Of a stretch of DNA of 54,516 bases, positions 46,545 through 54,516 are shown piece by piece. The stretch comes from Desulfocurvus sp. Lineage in GTDB: Bacteria > Desulfobacterota > Desulfovibrionia > Desulfovibrionales > Desulfovibrionaceae. The stretch is from contig JAIMKR010000017.1 in NCBI GenBank assembly GCA_020692325.1, positions 1 to 54,516 of the forward strand. The letters run 5' to 3'. The notes below the pieces were generated by a model. The model was not told the origin of the DNA. It did no database searches and saw nothing but the letters and a program-made list of their open reading frames with translations. The stretch's first letter is position 1. Each line of letters opens with the position of its first letter. Both the position numbers and the translations under genes were made by a program.

Positions 46545-47042
46545 ATGGGAGTGTCTGTGCGGGAAGGTGCGCAGAATTGCGCCGAAAGGCTTCTGAATTT
46601 GACTCCGCGGTTGATGCAGACCCTGCGCGTGGAAATGCGCGCAGGACGCCCACCCGAACTCACCGTGCCGCAGTTCCGCTCGTTGGTGTTCTACGAGAAT
46701 CATCCTCGGGGCGCGCTCTCCGCGGCGGCGGAGCATCTCGGCCTGGGAATGCCTTCGGCCTCCAAGGTGGTCGAAAGCCTCGTGGCGCGCGGGCTGCTTA
46801 AACGCAACCACAATTCCCGCGATCGCCGGCGCGTGGACGTCACCCTCACCCCCGCCGGCGAGGACGTGCTTTCGCGTTCGCGCGCGGCAGCCACCGCCGT
46901 GTTCACCCGGCGCTTGGCCGGTCTCACCCCCCTGGAACTCGAAGTGCTCTTCGCCGTGCTCGGCCGGCTGCAGGAAATTGTCGGCGCGGACGATGCCGGA
47001 CGTCCGCCCATCGGGGACGTCGCGCCGTCAACCGACAAGTAG
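46545..47042 (+). CDS. MarR-family regulator, probable control of the divergent mdtABC operon
   Basis: A 165-residue protein from ATG 46545; GTG 46557 is an attractive alternative because GGGAG stands 5 bases before it. The winged HTH is at about residues 40-115: ELTVPQFRSLVFYENHPRGA, LGLGMPSASKVVESLVARGL (recognition helix) and the wing NSRDRRRVDVTLTPAGE. Flanking helices would form the dimer interface. It is divergent from the efflux operon with about 370 bases between, so it most likely represses mdtABC and is relieved by a pump substrate. An AT-rich palindrome in the gap is a candidate operator. Confidence 0.85.
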   Translation: MGVSVREGAQNCAERLLNLTPRLMQTLRVEMRAGRPPELTVPQFRSLVFYENHPRGALSAAAEHLGLGMPSASKVVESLVARGLLKRNHNSRDRRRVDVTLTPAGEDVLSRSRAAATAVFTRRLAGLTPLELEVLFAVLGRLQEIVGADDAGRPPIGDVAPSTDK

Positions 47043-47184
47043 GCCCCAGGCACGTCTCTTCCGCAACGCGGTCGGGGGCGAATATGCCTCCGGTTTTCGT
47101 GAGCGAGTGTTTCACCGTGAGGTTGAGGCTTGGTCCAAGCCTATGGTGGGCGGGTTCCCGTCGCTTCCCCTCTCTTGGACGCCC

Positions 47185-47214
47185 TTGACATCCACCCGTC
47201 GCGGCTCGTAATAA
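47185..47214 (+). promoter_or_regulatory. Sigma-70-type promoter of the marR-exporter unit
   Basis: TTGACA (47185-47190), an 18-base spacer and TAATAA (47209-47214). The -35 box is a perfect match. The expected transcription start, near 47221, falls inside the palindrome at 47216-47233. Confidence 0.65.
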
Positions 47215-47215
47215 T

Positions 47216-47233
47216 ATGTGCATGGATGCACAT
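47216..47233. promoter_or_regulatory. MarR-type operator overlapping the transcription start
   Basis: ATGTGCATGGATGCACAT is a perfect 8-2-8 inverted repeat. It begins just after the -10 box and ends 18 bases before the likely start codon (47252) of the marR gene, the classic position for autorepression. Confidence 0.72.
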
Positions 47234-47251
47234 GTTGAAGAAGGAAACGAA

Positions 47252-47728
47252 ATGGCGCCGGCCGCGCGATTGGTTCGGCTGGCCGGCTGTCTGGACAGAC
47301 TGCACGGCCTCGCCGCCGCGCGGATATTCAACCAGATGGCCCGGTCCATGCGCTCCGGCGACGTCTCCTTCAGTCAGATCGACGCCCTGTTCCGTCTGCT
47401 GGACCATGGCCCGCAGCGCATCGCCGACCTGGCGCGGGCCGGCGGCCTCAGCCATTGCGCCATGAGCAGGCTGGTCAGCCGGCTGGTGAGGGAGGGGCTG
47501 GCGCGAAAGCGGGCCAACGACGAGAACCGGCGCGAACGGTTCATCAGCCTGACGCCAGCCGGGGCGCGCTTCCTGGACGACCTGCGCCGGAACACCGCCG
47601 CCGCCTATGAGGGCCTTCTCACCGACATCCCACCGGAGCTGGCCGGCCGGTTGCTGTCCGCGCTGGAGGAGGTGCTGCCTCATCTTCCCCAGCCGGAGCA
47701 TTTGCGCCAGGACCATCCGCGGCGCTGA
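47252..47728 (+). CDS. MarR-family regulator of the downstream exporter
   Basis: A 158-residue protein. ATG 47252 is chosen over ATG 47216 because AAGGAAAC precedes it at good spacing and because 47216-47233 is a perfect operator palindrome. The winged HTH is at about 40-110: SQIDALFRLLDHGPQRIADL, GLSHCAMSRLVSRLVREGL and the wing RANDENRRERFISLTPAG. It is followed after 35 bases by an MFS drug exporter on the same strand, so it probably represses itself and the exporter until a toxic compound binds. Confidence 0.9.
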   Translation: MAPAARLVRLAGCLDRLHGLAAARIFNQMARSMRSGDVSFSQIDALFRLLDHGPQRIADLARAGGLSHCAMSRLVSRLVREGLARKRANDENRRERFISLTPAGARFLDDLRRNTAAAYEGLLTDIPPELAGRLLSALEEVLPHLPQPEHLRQDHPRR

Positions 47729-47763
47729 GCGCGAAGCCCCTTCACCCCCCCATTGGAGATTTG

Positions 47764-48978
47764 ATGTCCTTCAAAACGAATGGTTACGTCTACACCGGCA
47801 TTCTCGCGGGCATCAGCGCCCTGCCTCCCCTGAGCATCGACATGAATCTGCCCGCCATTCCCGACATCGAGCGGTCCTTTGGCGCGGCGCAGGGACAGGG
47901 CTCGCTCACCCTCAGCCTGTTCCTGCTTGGTTTCTCCGTCGCGCCGGTCATCGGCGGGCCGCTCACCGACCGCTACGGCCGCAGGGGAGTCCTGCTCGTC
48001 GCGCTTACCCTGCTCACCCTCGCCGCCCTCTGCTGCGCCGTCCCCCCTTCGTTCGATCTGCTGCTGGCCGCGCGGCTGGCGCAGGGCGTGGCCTGCGGCG
48101 TGTGCGTCCTCGTGCCCCTGGCCATCTTGCGCGACACGCAAACGGGCGACGCAGCCCGTCGCAAACTTTCCGTCATCATGCTGGTCGGCGGCGTCGCCCC
48201 CCTGGCCGCCCCCATCCTCGGCGGCGGCATCCTGCTCTTCGCCGGCTGGCAGGCGATCTACGCCGCTCAGACGGTCATGGGATTCGCGCTCCTCGTTCTC
48301 GTGGCCTATGGTGTCGCCGAGACACTGCCGCCCGGGAACCGCAACGCCATCGACCTCAAGACCATCGCCGCCGGCTACCGCACCATTTTCGGCAGCCGGT
48401 TGTTTCTCGCCCCCGCGTTGACGCAGGCCCTGTGTTTTGGTTGCATGTTCTCCTACATCTCCGGCTCCCCGTCCTTCATGCTGCGTGAACTCGGCCTCTC
48501 CGAGCAGCATTACTCCCTGGTTTTCGCCTGTACCTCCCTCGGCGTCATGGTCGGAGCGGCGCTCAGCGGCATCCTCGGCCGTTGGGAGGTTCCCTCGCGG
48601 CGTGTCATCTCCCTGGGACTCCTCGGCATGTTCGCCGCCACCATCGCCGTCTTCGTCCTCACCTGGGGCGGCATGGATCGCATCGCCCTGCTGATTCCCA
48701 CGCTGTTCATCGTCATGGCCAGCTTCGGCGTGATTCCCCCCAACTCCATGAGCGAGGCCGTCGCTCCCTTTCAGCGCACCGCCGGGGCCGCATCCGGCGC
48801 CATCAATTCCTTGCAGATGCTTGTCGGCGCGCTCGTCAGCGCCATGGTCCCGCTGCTCGCCAAGTCGCTCACGCCCGGCCGGGCCATGGGCGCGTCCATG
48901 CTCGCAGCCATTCTCCTCGCCGCCGGTTGCTGGCTGCTCTTTCGCCCCCGCGCGCGTCGGGCTGAGGTGAGGTTGTGA
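47764..48978 (+). CDS. MFS transporter, Bcr/CflA drug-resistance type
   Basis: A 404-residue protein; ATG 47764 lies 5 bases after GGAG. Twelve membrane helices are expected. It has the DHA1 signature after TM1 (SIDMNLPAIPDIERSFGA), the motif A-like PLTDRYGRRGVLLVALTL at about residue 63, and motif C-like GGVAPLAAPILGGGILL at about 140, which mark proton-driven drug exporters of the Bcr/CflA group (bicyclomycin, chloramphenicol and others). It is in one unit with the preceding marR gene. The inner membrane is the site of action; the drug cannot be named. Confidence 0.9.
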   Translation: MSFKTNGYVYTGILAGISALPPLSIDMNLPAIPDIERSFGAAQGQGSLTLSLFLLGFSVAPVIGGPLTDRYGRRGVLLVALTLLTLAALCCAVPPSFDLLLAARLAQGVACGVCVLVPLAILRDTQTGDAARRKLSVIMLVGGVAPLAAPILGGGILLFAGWQAIYAAQTVMGFALLVLVAYGVAETLPPGNRNAIDLKTIAAGYRTIFGSRLFLAPALTQALCFGCMFSYISGSPSFMLRELGLSEQHYSLVFACTSLGVMVGAALSGILGRWEVPSRRVISLGLLGMFAATIAVFVLTWGGMDRIALLIPTLFIVMASFGVIPPNSMSEAVAPFQRTAGAASGAINSLQMLVGALVSAMVPLLAKSLTPGRAMGASMLAAILLAAGCWLLFRPRARRAEVRL

Positions 48979-49083
48979 CGCCACGAGGCTGTGGTTTGGT
49001 TATGCCTCCGGCGGCCAGGGGGACTGCGCGTCCCCTGGAACCTCGCGTGTATGGACGATGAAGCTTTTCTTGATGCATGACAC
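48979..49083 (-). repeat. Copy of an intergenic palindromic repeat, inverted
   Basis: Reverse complement of most of the unit found twice at 52860-53143. Shared landmarks are CGCCACGA...GTGG, TGCCTCCGGCGGCCAGGG, the hairpin CCAGGGGAC-TGCGC-GTCCCCTGG, and GCGTGTATGGACGATG. It stands between the Bcr-type exporter and the SPINDLY-like gene. Confidence 0.8.
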
Positions 49084-49146
49084 ACGCCCCGGGGACGTCG
49101 GACCGGGGCACTTGCCCGGGGCGATGGCATCCCGTACTGTCGCCGC

Positions 49147-51837
49147 ATGAGAAATCTCGATCCTTTCGCGCGCGTTCTGGAACAGGCGCGGGTCCAGCTG
49201 GAGATCGGCCGGGCCGACGTGGCCGCGTTGTTGTACCGTACCGTGCTCACCGTGCGGCCGGATCAGCCCGAGGCGCTGGCCGGTTTGGCCAGGACCGAGG
49301 CGGTGCTCGCCGCCGGCGTGGAGGATGCTTCGATCAGGCCCGACGGCCCATCCGGCCCATCCGGTTCGTCCGCCGAGGCCGCTGCGCCCGGCTCACCCGG
49401 TGCGTCCGACATTCCCGACGCGGCGGAGGAGACCAGCGCCGACGGCGATCCGCTGCTGGCGGCCAAACGAGCGTTGGCGCGGCGTTTCGTGGCGAACGAT
49501 TTCGCCGGAGCGGAAATCTTGGCCCGGCGCATGACGCGGGAACAACCCGACGACGCCTTCGGCTGGAAGCTGCTCGGCGCGGCGTTGCAACACCTTGGAC
49601 GCGCGCGGGATTCGCTCGCCGCCAACGAACGCGCGACGGCCCTCGCGCCGGACGACGCCGAGGCCCTGTTCAATCTCGGGGCCGCCCAGCAAACGCTGTC
49701 GCTGCTCGACGAGGCCGAGGCCAGCTATCGCCGCGCTCTGGAGCTCAACCCCGGTTTCGCCGAGGCCGCGAGCAATCTGGGCAACGTCTATGGGGCGCGC
49801 GGCCGCCGGGCCGAGGCCGAACTCTGCTATCGCACGGCGCTGAACGCCGATCCCGGCCACGCGGCGGCGGCCAACAACCTGGGGGTGATCCTGCACGACC
49901 TGGGCCGGCTGGCCGAGGCCGAAACCGCGCTGCGCCAAGCCCTCGCTCTGCGGCCGGACTACGCCGAGGCTTTGGGCAACCTGGGCAATCTGCTCAGGGA
50001 CATGGGACGCTTGGCCGAGGCCGAGATTTGCCACCGCCGGGTGGTGGCCCTTCGGCCGGACATGGCTCAGGCCTGGAGCAACCTCGGGGCCGTGTTGCAC
50101 GGCCTGCGCCATCTCGACGAGGCGCGGCGTTGTTTGGAGCACGCCCACGAGCTTTGGCCCGCAGGGCCGGAAATTCTGAATAATCTCGGCAACGTTCTGC
50201 TCGATCAGGGGCATGCGGCCGAGGCCGAGACCGCCTTTCGCTCGGCCATCGCTTCCGCCCCGCGTTTCGCCCGGGCCCATGGCAATCTCGGCGTGGCCCT
50301 GGGCGCGCAGGGGCGTGCCCAGGAGGCCCTGTCCGCCTTCCGCGCCGCGCGCGAGCTGGCCCCGGACAACGCCGAGACCGCCAGCAACCTTGGCGCGCAG
50401 TTGCGCGAACTCGGCCGGATCAGCGAGGCCATAGACCTGTGCCGCGACGCCGTGGAGTGCGATCCCATGCTCTCGGCCGCGCACAATAACCTCGGCACGG
50501 TCCTCAAGGACGCCGGCCGGCTGGCCGAGGCCGAGGACTGCTTCCGCGAGGCCGTGCGTCTGTCCCCGGAGAATTTCGAGGCGCGCAGCAATCTGTTGTA
50601 CACGCTGCTTTACGATGGACCGCAGGCCGCGCCGGAGCGTCTGGCCCTCGCGCGCGAGTTCGGACGCGAGGTCGCGCGTGCGGACGGGCCGGCCTTTACC
50701 GACTGGCCGGAGGCGGCGCGCCAAACGGCGAATGGCGGTCCCCTGCGCGTGGGCTTCGTCTCCGCCGATCTGCGCAGCCACGCCGTGGCCTATTTCCTGG
50801 AGGGCGTGTTGGAGCGCCTGGATCCGACGCGCGTGGAATCCATCGCCTATCCGAACGGGACGGCCACCGGCGCGGACCCCGTGAGCGCACGCCTGCGCGG
50901 GCGCTTCGCCGCGTGGCGGCCCCTGCCTCCAGACGACGCGGCCGCTGCGGAACTCATCCGCGCCGACGGCGTTCAGGTGCTTCTCGATCTCTCCGGCCAC
51001 ACCGCCGGCAACCGTCTGACCATGTTCGCCCGTCGGCCAGCCCCGGCGCAGGCCAGCTGGCTGGGCTATGCCGGCACCACCGGCGTGGACGCCATGGACG
51101 TCCTCATCGCCAACGCCGCCTTGTCGCCGGACATGGCGGACGAGTGTTCGGAGACCGTGCTGCGCCTGCCGGGCGCGCGCCTGTGCTTCACCCCCCCGCC
51201 GGACAACGCCCCCGCCGTGGCTCCGTCGCCAGCGTCCGCCAACGGATACATCACCTTTTGTTGCTGCAACGATCTGGCCAAGCTGAACGACGACGTGCTC
51301 GGCCTATGGGCGCGCGTGTTGACGGCGGTCCCTGCCTCGCGGCTGCTGCTGCGCGCCGGCCAGCTCGATGACTCACCCTTGCGCGAGGATTTCGTCGCCC
51401 GGCTGGCCGCCGCCGGCATCGACCCCGCGCGGGTGGACCTGGAGGGTCCCCTGCCGCGCGCCGAATATCTGGCCGCATACGCCCGGGCGGACATGGCGCT
51501 GGATCCATTTCCCTATCCCGGTGGAGCCACCAGCGCCGAGGCCCTGTGGATGGGGGTGCCCGTGCTGACCCTCGCCGGCCGGGGACTGCTCGCCGGGCAG
51601 GGCGCGGACATCGCCTCCGCCGCCGGGCAGTCGGACTGGATCGCCCGCGACGCCGACGACTACGTGCGTCTGGCCATGGAGCGAGCCGCGGACTATCCGG
51701 CCCTGGCGCGGTTGCGCGCGGGGCTGCGCGCCCGGGTGGCGGCCTCGGCCCTCTGTGACGCCGGGCGTTTCGCCAGCGATCTGACGGGTGCGCTCTCGGA
51801 GATCTGGCGGCGTTTCGGCTTGGTTCGTGTGGGCTGA
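49147..51837 (+). CDS. TPR-repeat O-GlcNAc transferase, SPINDLY-like (GT41)
   Basis: An 896-residue cytoplasmic protein. Residues 1-60 are helical, and 60-105 form a low-complexity Gly/Pro/Ser/Ala linker. Residues about 110-480 contain roughly ten tetratricopeptide repeats (for example AAANNLGVILHDLGRLAEAE and AEALGNLGNLLRDMGRLAEA). The C-terminal GT41 catalytic region starts near 530: LRVGFVSADLRSHAVAYFLE, LLDLSGHTAGNRLTMFARRP with the conserved His, QASWLGYAGTTGVDAMD and ALDPFPYPGGATSAEALWMG, the UDP-sugar-binding loop. Enzymes of this kind add GlcNAc or fucose to Ser/Thr of proteins; in bacteria targets are often flagellins, adhesins or regulators. It is monocistronic; the target cannot be told. 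Confidence 0.9.
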   Translation: MRNLDPFARVLEQARVQLEIGRADVAALLYRTVLTVRPDQPEALAGLARTEAVLAAGVEDASIRPDGPSGPSGSSAEAAAPGSPGASDIPDAAEETSADGDPLLAAKRALARRFVANDFAGAEILARRMTREQPDDAFGWKLLGAALQHLGRARDSLAANERATALAPDDAEALFNLGAAQQTLSLLDEAEASYRRALELNPGFAEAASNLGNVYGARGRRAEAELCYRTALNADPGHAAAANNLGVILHDLGRLAEAETALRQALALRPDYAEALGNLGNLLRDMGRLAEAEICHRRVVALRPDMAQAWSNLGAVLHGLRHLDEARRCLEHAHELWPAGPEILNNLGNVLLDQGHAAEAETAFRSAIASAPRFARAHGNLGVALGAQGRAQEALSAFRAARELAPDNAETASNLGAQLRELGRISEAIDLCRDAVECDPMLSAAHNNLGTVLKDAGRLAEAEDCFREAVRLSPENFEARSNLLYTLLYDGPQAAPERLALAREFGREVARADGPAFTDWPEAARQTANGGPLRVGFVSADLRSHAVAYFLEGVLERLDPTRVESIAYPNGTATGADPVSARLRGRFAAWRPLPPDDAAAAELIRADGVQVLLDLSGHTAGNRLTMFARRPAPAQASWLGYAGTTGVDAMDVLIANAALSPDMADECSETVLRLPGARLCFTPPPDNAPAVAPSPASANGYITFCCCNDLAKLNDDVLGLWARVLTAVPASRLLLRAGQLDDSPLREDFVARLAAAGIDPARVDLEGPLPRAEYLAAYARADMALDPFPYPGGATSAEALWMGVPVLTLAGRGLLAGQGADIASAAGQSDWIARDADDYVRLAMERAADYPALARLRAGLRARVAASALCDAGRFASDLTGALSEIWRRFGLVRVG

Positions 51838-51986
51838 CCCGCCGGCCGTGCATGGCCGACTTGTCGAATACTCTTGGTGAAAACGTAAAATAACGTTGTG
51901 GCGGGCCATGACTTGCCTGTTCCTTGCATCTTTGCGACAGTGGCGCATCGCACAGGGGGGCTGGCATGGACGAAATCGCGACGTAG

Positions 51987-52844
51987 ATGGGCAGGCTGGC
52001 GAAAAACGAGGGCGCGACGCGGACCGAGCTGCCGGGCGTGCGTCTGCACCGGCGCAGCCAGGGGATGCCGCGCCGCCCCCTGCTGTATCAGCAGGGTCTC
52101 ATCATCGTGGGGCAGGGGGCCAAGCGCGTGTACCTGGGCGGCAAAACCCATCTGTACGATCCCGACCATTACCTCGCCCTTTCCGTGCCGCTGCCCGCCG
52201 AGTGCGAAGCCGTCGTGCGCCCCGGCGAGCCGCTGCTTTCCATGACTGTGGACATCGACATGGGCGCGTTGCTCGGCGTCATCGGCCAGATGGACGCTCT
52301 TGGCGAGGACGCGCGTCAGGGCCGCTGTCGGCGGCGGCCCGGCCTCACCGTCGCCCTGGCCGACCCGGCCTTCAAACTCTCCGTTACGCGCTTGCTGCGC
52401 GCGCTGATGAACCCGGAGGAGACCCGCGTGCTCGGTCCAGCCCTCGTGCGCGAGCTGCTCTTCCGCGTCATGCGCGGGGAGGGCGCGGTCGGCCTGTATG
52501 CGCTCGTCGTCAGCGGCACCGGACTCTCCCGCATCGACAAGGCGTTGCGGCAAATTCACAGCAACTACAACCGGCCCGTTCACGTGGACGAGCTGGCCGG
52601 GTGCGTCAACATGAGCACATCCGCCTTCCACCGGGCCTTCAAGGACGTCACCTCGCTGTCGCCCATCCAGTATTTGAAGAAAGTGCGGCTAAACAAGGCG
52701 CGCGCCATGCTCGTGGAGGATGGGGTGCGTGCCAGCGACGCTGCCCGGCTCGTGGGCTATGAGAGCGTCTCCCAGTTCAGCCGCGAGTTCAAACGCTACT
52801 TCGGGGCCAGTCCCGCCAGACTGCCCGAGCTGCACCGCGGCTGA
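51987..52844 (+). CDS. AraC-family regulator (AraC_N type), start region altered by a nonsense codon
   Basis: A 285-residue protein from ATG 51987. AraC_N-type N-terminal domain: RPLLYQQGLIIVGQGAKRVYLGG and DHYLALSVPLPAECEAVV at about residues 29-80. The double HTH is at about 180-280: HVDELAGCVNMSTSAFHRAFK and SDAARLVGYESVSQFSREFK. The group (YqhC-like) activates genes for aldehyde detoxification or unknown targets. Directly upstream, in frame, are ATG 51966, five codons and TAG 51984-51986; ATG 51966 has an AGGGGG ribosome-binding site and gives MDEIAT-stop-MGRLAK, which would align with the normal family N-terminus. So the original start is probably 51966 and codon 7 is now a stop; translation may restart at the adjacent ATG. 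Confidence 0.82.
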   Translation: MGRLAKNEGATRTELPGVRLHRRSQGMPRRPLLYQQGLIIVGQGAKRVYLGGKTHLYDPDHYLALSVPLPAECEAVVRPGEPLLSMTVDIDMGALLGVIGQMDALGEDARQGRCRRRPGLTVALADPAFKLSVTRLLRALMNPEETRVLGPALVRELLFRVMRGEGAVGLYALVVSGTGLSRIDKALRQIHSNYNRPVHVDELAGCVNMSTSAFHRAFKDVTSLSPIQYLKKVRLNKARAMLVEDGVRASDAARLVGYESVSQFSREFKRYFGASPARLPELHRG

Positions 52845-52859
52845 GTGCGTGGCCACCAC

Positions 52860-53002
52860 GCCACAACGTCGTGGCGTGTGACATGCTCCGCAGGCCAAGG
52901 GACCTTCGGCCCCTTGGAACCCCATTCATGAAAAGCCCCATCGTCCATACACGCGAGGTTCCAGGGGACGCGCAGTCCCCTGGCCGCCGGAGGCACACCC
53001 AA
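52860..53002 (+). repeat. Intergenic palindromic repeat, unit 1 of a tandem pair
   Basis: A 143-base unit with three hairpins: GCCAC-AACGTC-GTGGC, an arm pair CCAAGGG/CCCTTGG (about 52894-52916) and CCAGGGGAC/GTCCCCTGG (about 52962-52984). It lies between the convergent AraC and MFS genes, where it could stop transcription from both sides. Confidence 0.82.
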
Positions 53003-53143
53003 GCCACAACGTCGTGGCGGGAGAATATGCTCCGCAGGCCAAGGGACCTTCGGCCCCTTGGAATCCCATTCATGAAAAGCCCCATCGTCCATACACGCAG
53101 GGTCCCAGGGGACGCGTAGTCCCCTGGCCGGTGGCACACCCAA
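53003..53143 (+). repeat. Intergenic palindromic repeat, unit 2 of a tandem pair
   Basis: A 141-base near-copy of unit 1, head to tail with it and carrying the same three hairpins. Differences are concentrated after the first hairpin (GGAGAATATG versus TGTGACATG) and near the third. It ends 7 bases before the stop codon of the MFS gene on the other strand. Confidence 0.82.
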
Positions 53144-53150
53144 CGAGCGG

Positions 53151-54383
53151 TCAGCCCGCGGCGTCCGCCTTAGCGTGTCCCTTGCGCCAGGAGAGGGCCT
53201 CGATGGAGCAGGCGGTGAGCCCGCAGAGCGCGCCCATGACGCAGACGCCCTCCCAGCCGAAGGCGGCGAAGGCCCACGCGCCGCCGGCGGTGCCGACGGA
53301 GCCCATGCAGAACATGATGGTGACGAACACGGTGTTCAGACGGCTGCGCGCGGCCGCGTCGAGGCCGTAGACCCGGGACTGATTGGCGATCATGGCTGAT
53401 TGCAGGCCGATGTCCATGAGCACGATGCCGGCGAGCAGGGCGGTCCAGGAGCCCTGCAGCGCGCCCAGGAGGGTGAAGGCGGCGGTGAGCCCGCCAGCTC
53501 CGGCGACGATGAGCCAGGCGCGGCCACGGTGGTCGCGATCGGCGATGCGTCCCGCGAGGGGGGCGGTGAGGACGCCGGCGAGACCGAGCACGCCGAGCAG
53601 TCCGGCCACGGCGCTGCCCTTTAGAAAGGGCGGCCGTTCCAGGTAGAGCGAGAGTTGGGACCAGAAGGCGAGGAAGGAGCTGAAGAGCAGTCCCTGCACG
53701 AGGCTGGCCCGGCGCAGGGTGGCGTGCCGGCGCAGCAGGCCGAACATGGAGGCGAGGGTTCGCCGGTAGGTGAGGCCGGCGGTGGGACGCGCCAGCGGCA
53801 GGCGCAGGCGCAGCAGCAGGCCCATGGCCAGGGTGACGAGGGCGGCCGCGCCGAACATGACGCGCCAGCCGAAGTATTCGGAAACCACGCCGCTGATCGT
53901 GCGGGCGAGCAGGATGCCGGCGAGCAGTCCGGCCATGACCGTGCCGACGATGCGTCCGCGCCGGCTGTCCGGGGCGAGGTGGGCGGCCATGGGCACCACC
54001 TGCTGGGCCACGGAGCCCAGCGCGCCGATGCACAGGCTGGCGGCCTCGAGCATGGCGAAGCCCGTGGCCAGGGCCGCGCCTGCCAGGGCCAGCGCCAGCG
54101 CGGTGGAGGTGATGACGATGAGCCGGCGGCGCTCCACGCAGTCGCCCAGGGAGGCGAGGAAGAGCAGTCCCAAGGCGTAGCCCACCTGCGTGTACACGGC
54201 CACCTGGGCCACGCGGCCCGGGCCGACGCCGAATTCGCGCGCCAGCATGCCCAGCAGCGGCTGGCTGTAATAGATGCTGGCCACGTAGAGCCCGGCGGCG
54301 GCGGCGAGCAGCCCCACCACCATGCGCGAGGGTCCGGTCTCCTGGTTTGTCATCGACCGACCGTTTTCATTCATGAGCGACAT
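53151..54383 (-). CDS. MFS transporter, YnfM/NarK-like sugar or drug exporter group
   Basis: A 410-residue protein; ATG 54383 follows GGAGG 6 bases upstream, so the more upstream open frame is not used. Twelve membrane helices are expected. Landmarks: LYVASIYYSQPLLGMLAREF in TM1, GLLFLASLGDCVERRRLIVI (motif A) at about 60, LAPDSRRGRIVGTVMAGLL in TM4-5, and APLAGRIADRDHRGRAW (second motif A) at about 270. This group (YnfM-like) exports arabinose-type sugars, acids or drugs in different bacteria. It is convergent with the AraC gene and separated from it by the tandem repeats. Its own regulator, if any, should lie beyond 54516. Confidence 0.88.
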   Translation of the reverse strand: MSLMNENGRSMTNQETGPSRMVVGLLAAAAGLYVASIYYSQPLLGMLAREFGVGPGRVAQVAVYTQVGYALGLLFLASLGDCVERRRLIVITSTALALALAGAALATGFAMLEAASLCIGALGSVAQQVVPMAAHLAPDSRRGRIVGTVMAGLLAGILLARTISGVVSEYFGWRVMFGAAALVTLAMGLLLRLRLPLARPTAGLTYRRTLASMFGLLRRHATLRRASLVQGLLFSSFLAFWSQLSLYLERPPFLKGSAVAGLLGVLGLAGVLTAPLAGRIADRDHRGRAWLIVAGAGGLTAAFTLLGALQGSWTALLAGIVLMDIGLQSAMIANQSRVYGLDAAARSRLNTVFVTIMFCMGSVGTAGGAWAFAAFGWEGVCVMGALCGLTACSIEALSWRKGHAKADAAG

Positions 54384-54516
54384 TGCGAACCTCCGATGCT
54401 GCCGCGCACCCCGTGGGGCGACGGCGGTCACGCCCGATTGATGTAGGCGCGGGCCGGCGGACGCGGAAGGGCGGTTCCTGCCCAAAAGTTGCCCGATTCT
54501 GCCGAATCGGCCCCGG

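Noticed and set aside
47216-47251. ATG 47216 as the start of the second MarR protein
   Set aside because: It lies in a perfect operator palindrome at the expected transcription start; ATG 47252 has a proper ribosome-binding site.
52789-53143. Minus-strand frames with a repeated peptide (WTMGLFMNG...)
   Set aside because: They are translations of the tandem palindromic DNA repeat, with no ribosome-binding site or family resemblance.
52860-53143. CRISPR-like array
   Set aside because: Only two units, about 142 bases each, with no alternating unique spacers; the units are directly adjacent and contain hairpins.

Overview
This 54.5 kb window is GC-rich (apart from one AT-rich patch) chromosomal DNA from a Gram-negative bacterium. 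I infer a member of the Desulfovibrionales or a near relative. The reasons are a DhnA-type aldolase of the archaeal-like aromatic pathway, an M99 (Csd4-like) peptidase with a glutamine zinc ligand, a compact-cysteine flavoprotein, abundant NtrC-type regulators, and an operon of PEP-synthase-like proteins with a TauE/SafE permease. Taxonomy is inference; no rRNA is present.

Layout. (1) 1-8.5 kb is a worn surface-glycan region: a GT4 glycosyltransferase, an AT-rich frameshifted sugar-nucleotide epimerase, relics of IS1595- and IS481-family elements, then a minus-strand operon of GT2, FkbM methyltransferase (pseudogene) and GT2. (2) 8.5-11 kb holds a tRNA-Ala(GGC) with its own promoter and terminator, then a LysR regulator divergent from a cidA/lrgA-lrgB pair. 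(3) 11-25.3 kb is the most interesting block. On the minus strand are a membrane histidine kinase, an NtrC-type sigma-54 activator and a stripped AAA+ protein without GAFTGA. Divergent from them on the plus strand is one tight operon: TSUP permease, TIGR02186 membrane-anchored protein, and three paralogous ATP-grasp/phosphohistidine proteins with a stand-alone receiver protein coupled between the first and second. The divergent gap holds a tandem repeat that looks like an activator site and a GG-N10-GC sigma-54-like promoter, so the minus-strand pair probably controls the plus-strand operon. (4) 25.7-34.3 kb carries a PPP-type phosphatase, a DUF748/AsmA-like giant, two flavin proteins and an M99 peptidase. 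(5) 34.4-35.5 kb has a phenylalanine-rich leader peptide, competing antiterminator and terminator hairpins, and an aroA'-type aldolase: a classical attenuator arrangement. (6) 35.7-46.2 kb has another IS481 tail, a chemoreceptor and an mdtABC-like RND pump operon whose mdtB has an in-frame stop. (7) 46.5-54.4 kb has two MarR regulators, a Bcr/CflA-type exporter behind the second one, a SPINDLY-like O-GlcNAc transferase, an AraC regulator with a nonsense codon just before its usable start, a tandem palindromic repeat, and a second MFS exporter.

The best candidate for an undescribed system is the 15.0-25.3 kb block. Its three large proteins keep the swivelling phosphohistidine domain of PEP synthase/PPDK. 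They have no recognisable PEP/pyruvate barrel and share instead an unfamiliar C-terminal domain with a conserved HDI-x4-H motif. The second-best is the Phe attenuator in front of the aldolase gene. The three IS481 tails all end on a CTAG, and at two of them the same CTAG is the stop of a recognisable gene on the opposite strand, which suggests target choice at stop codons.
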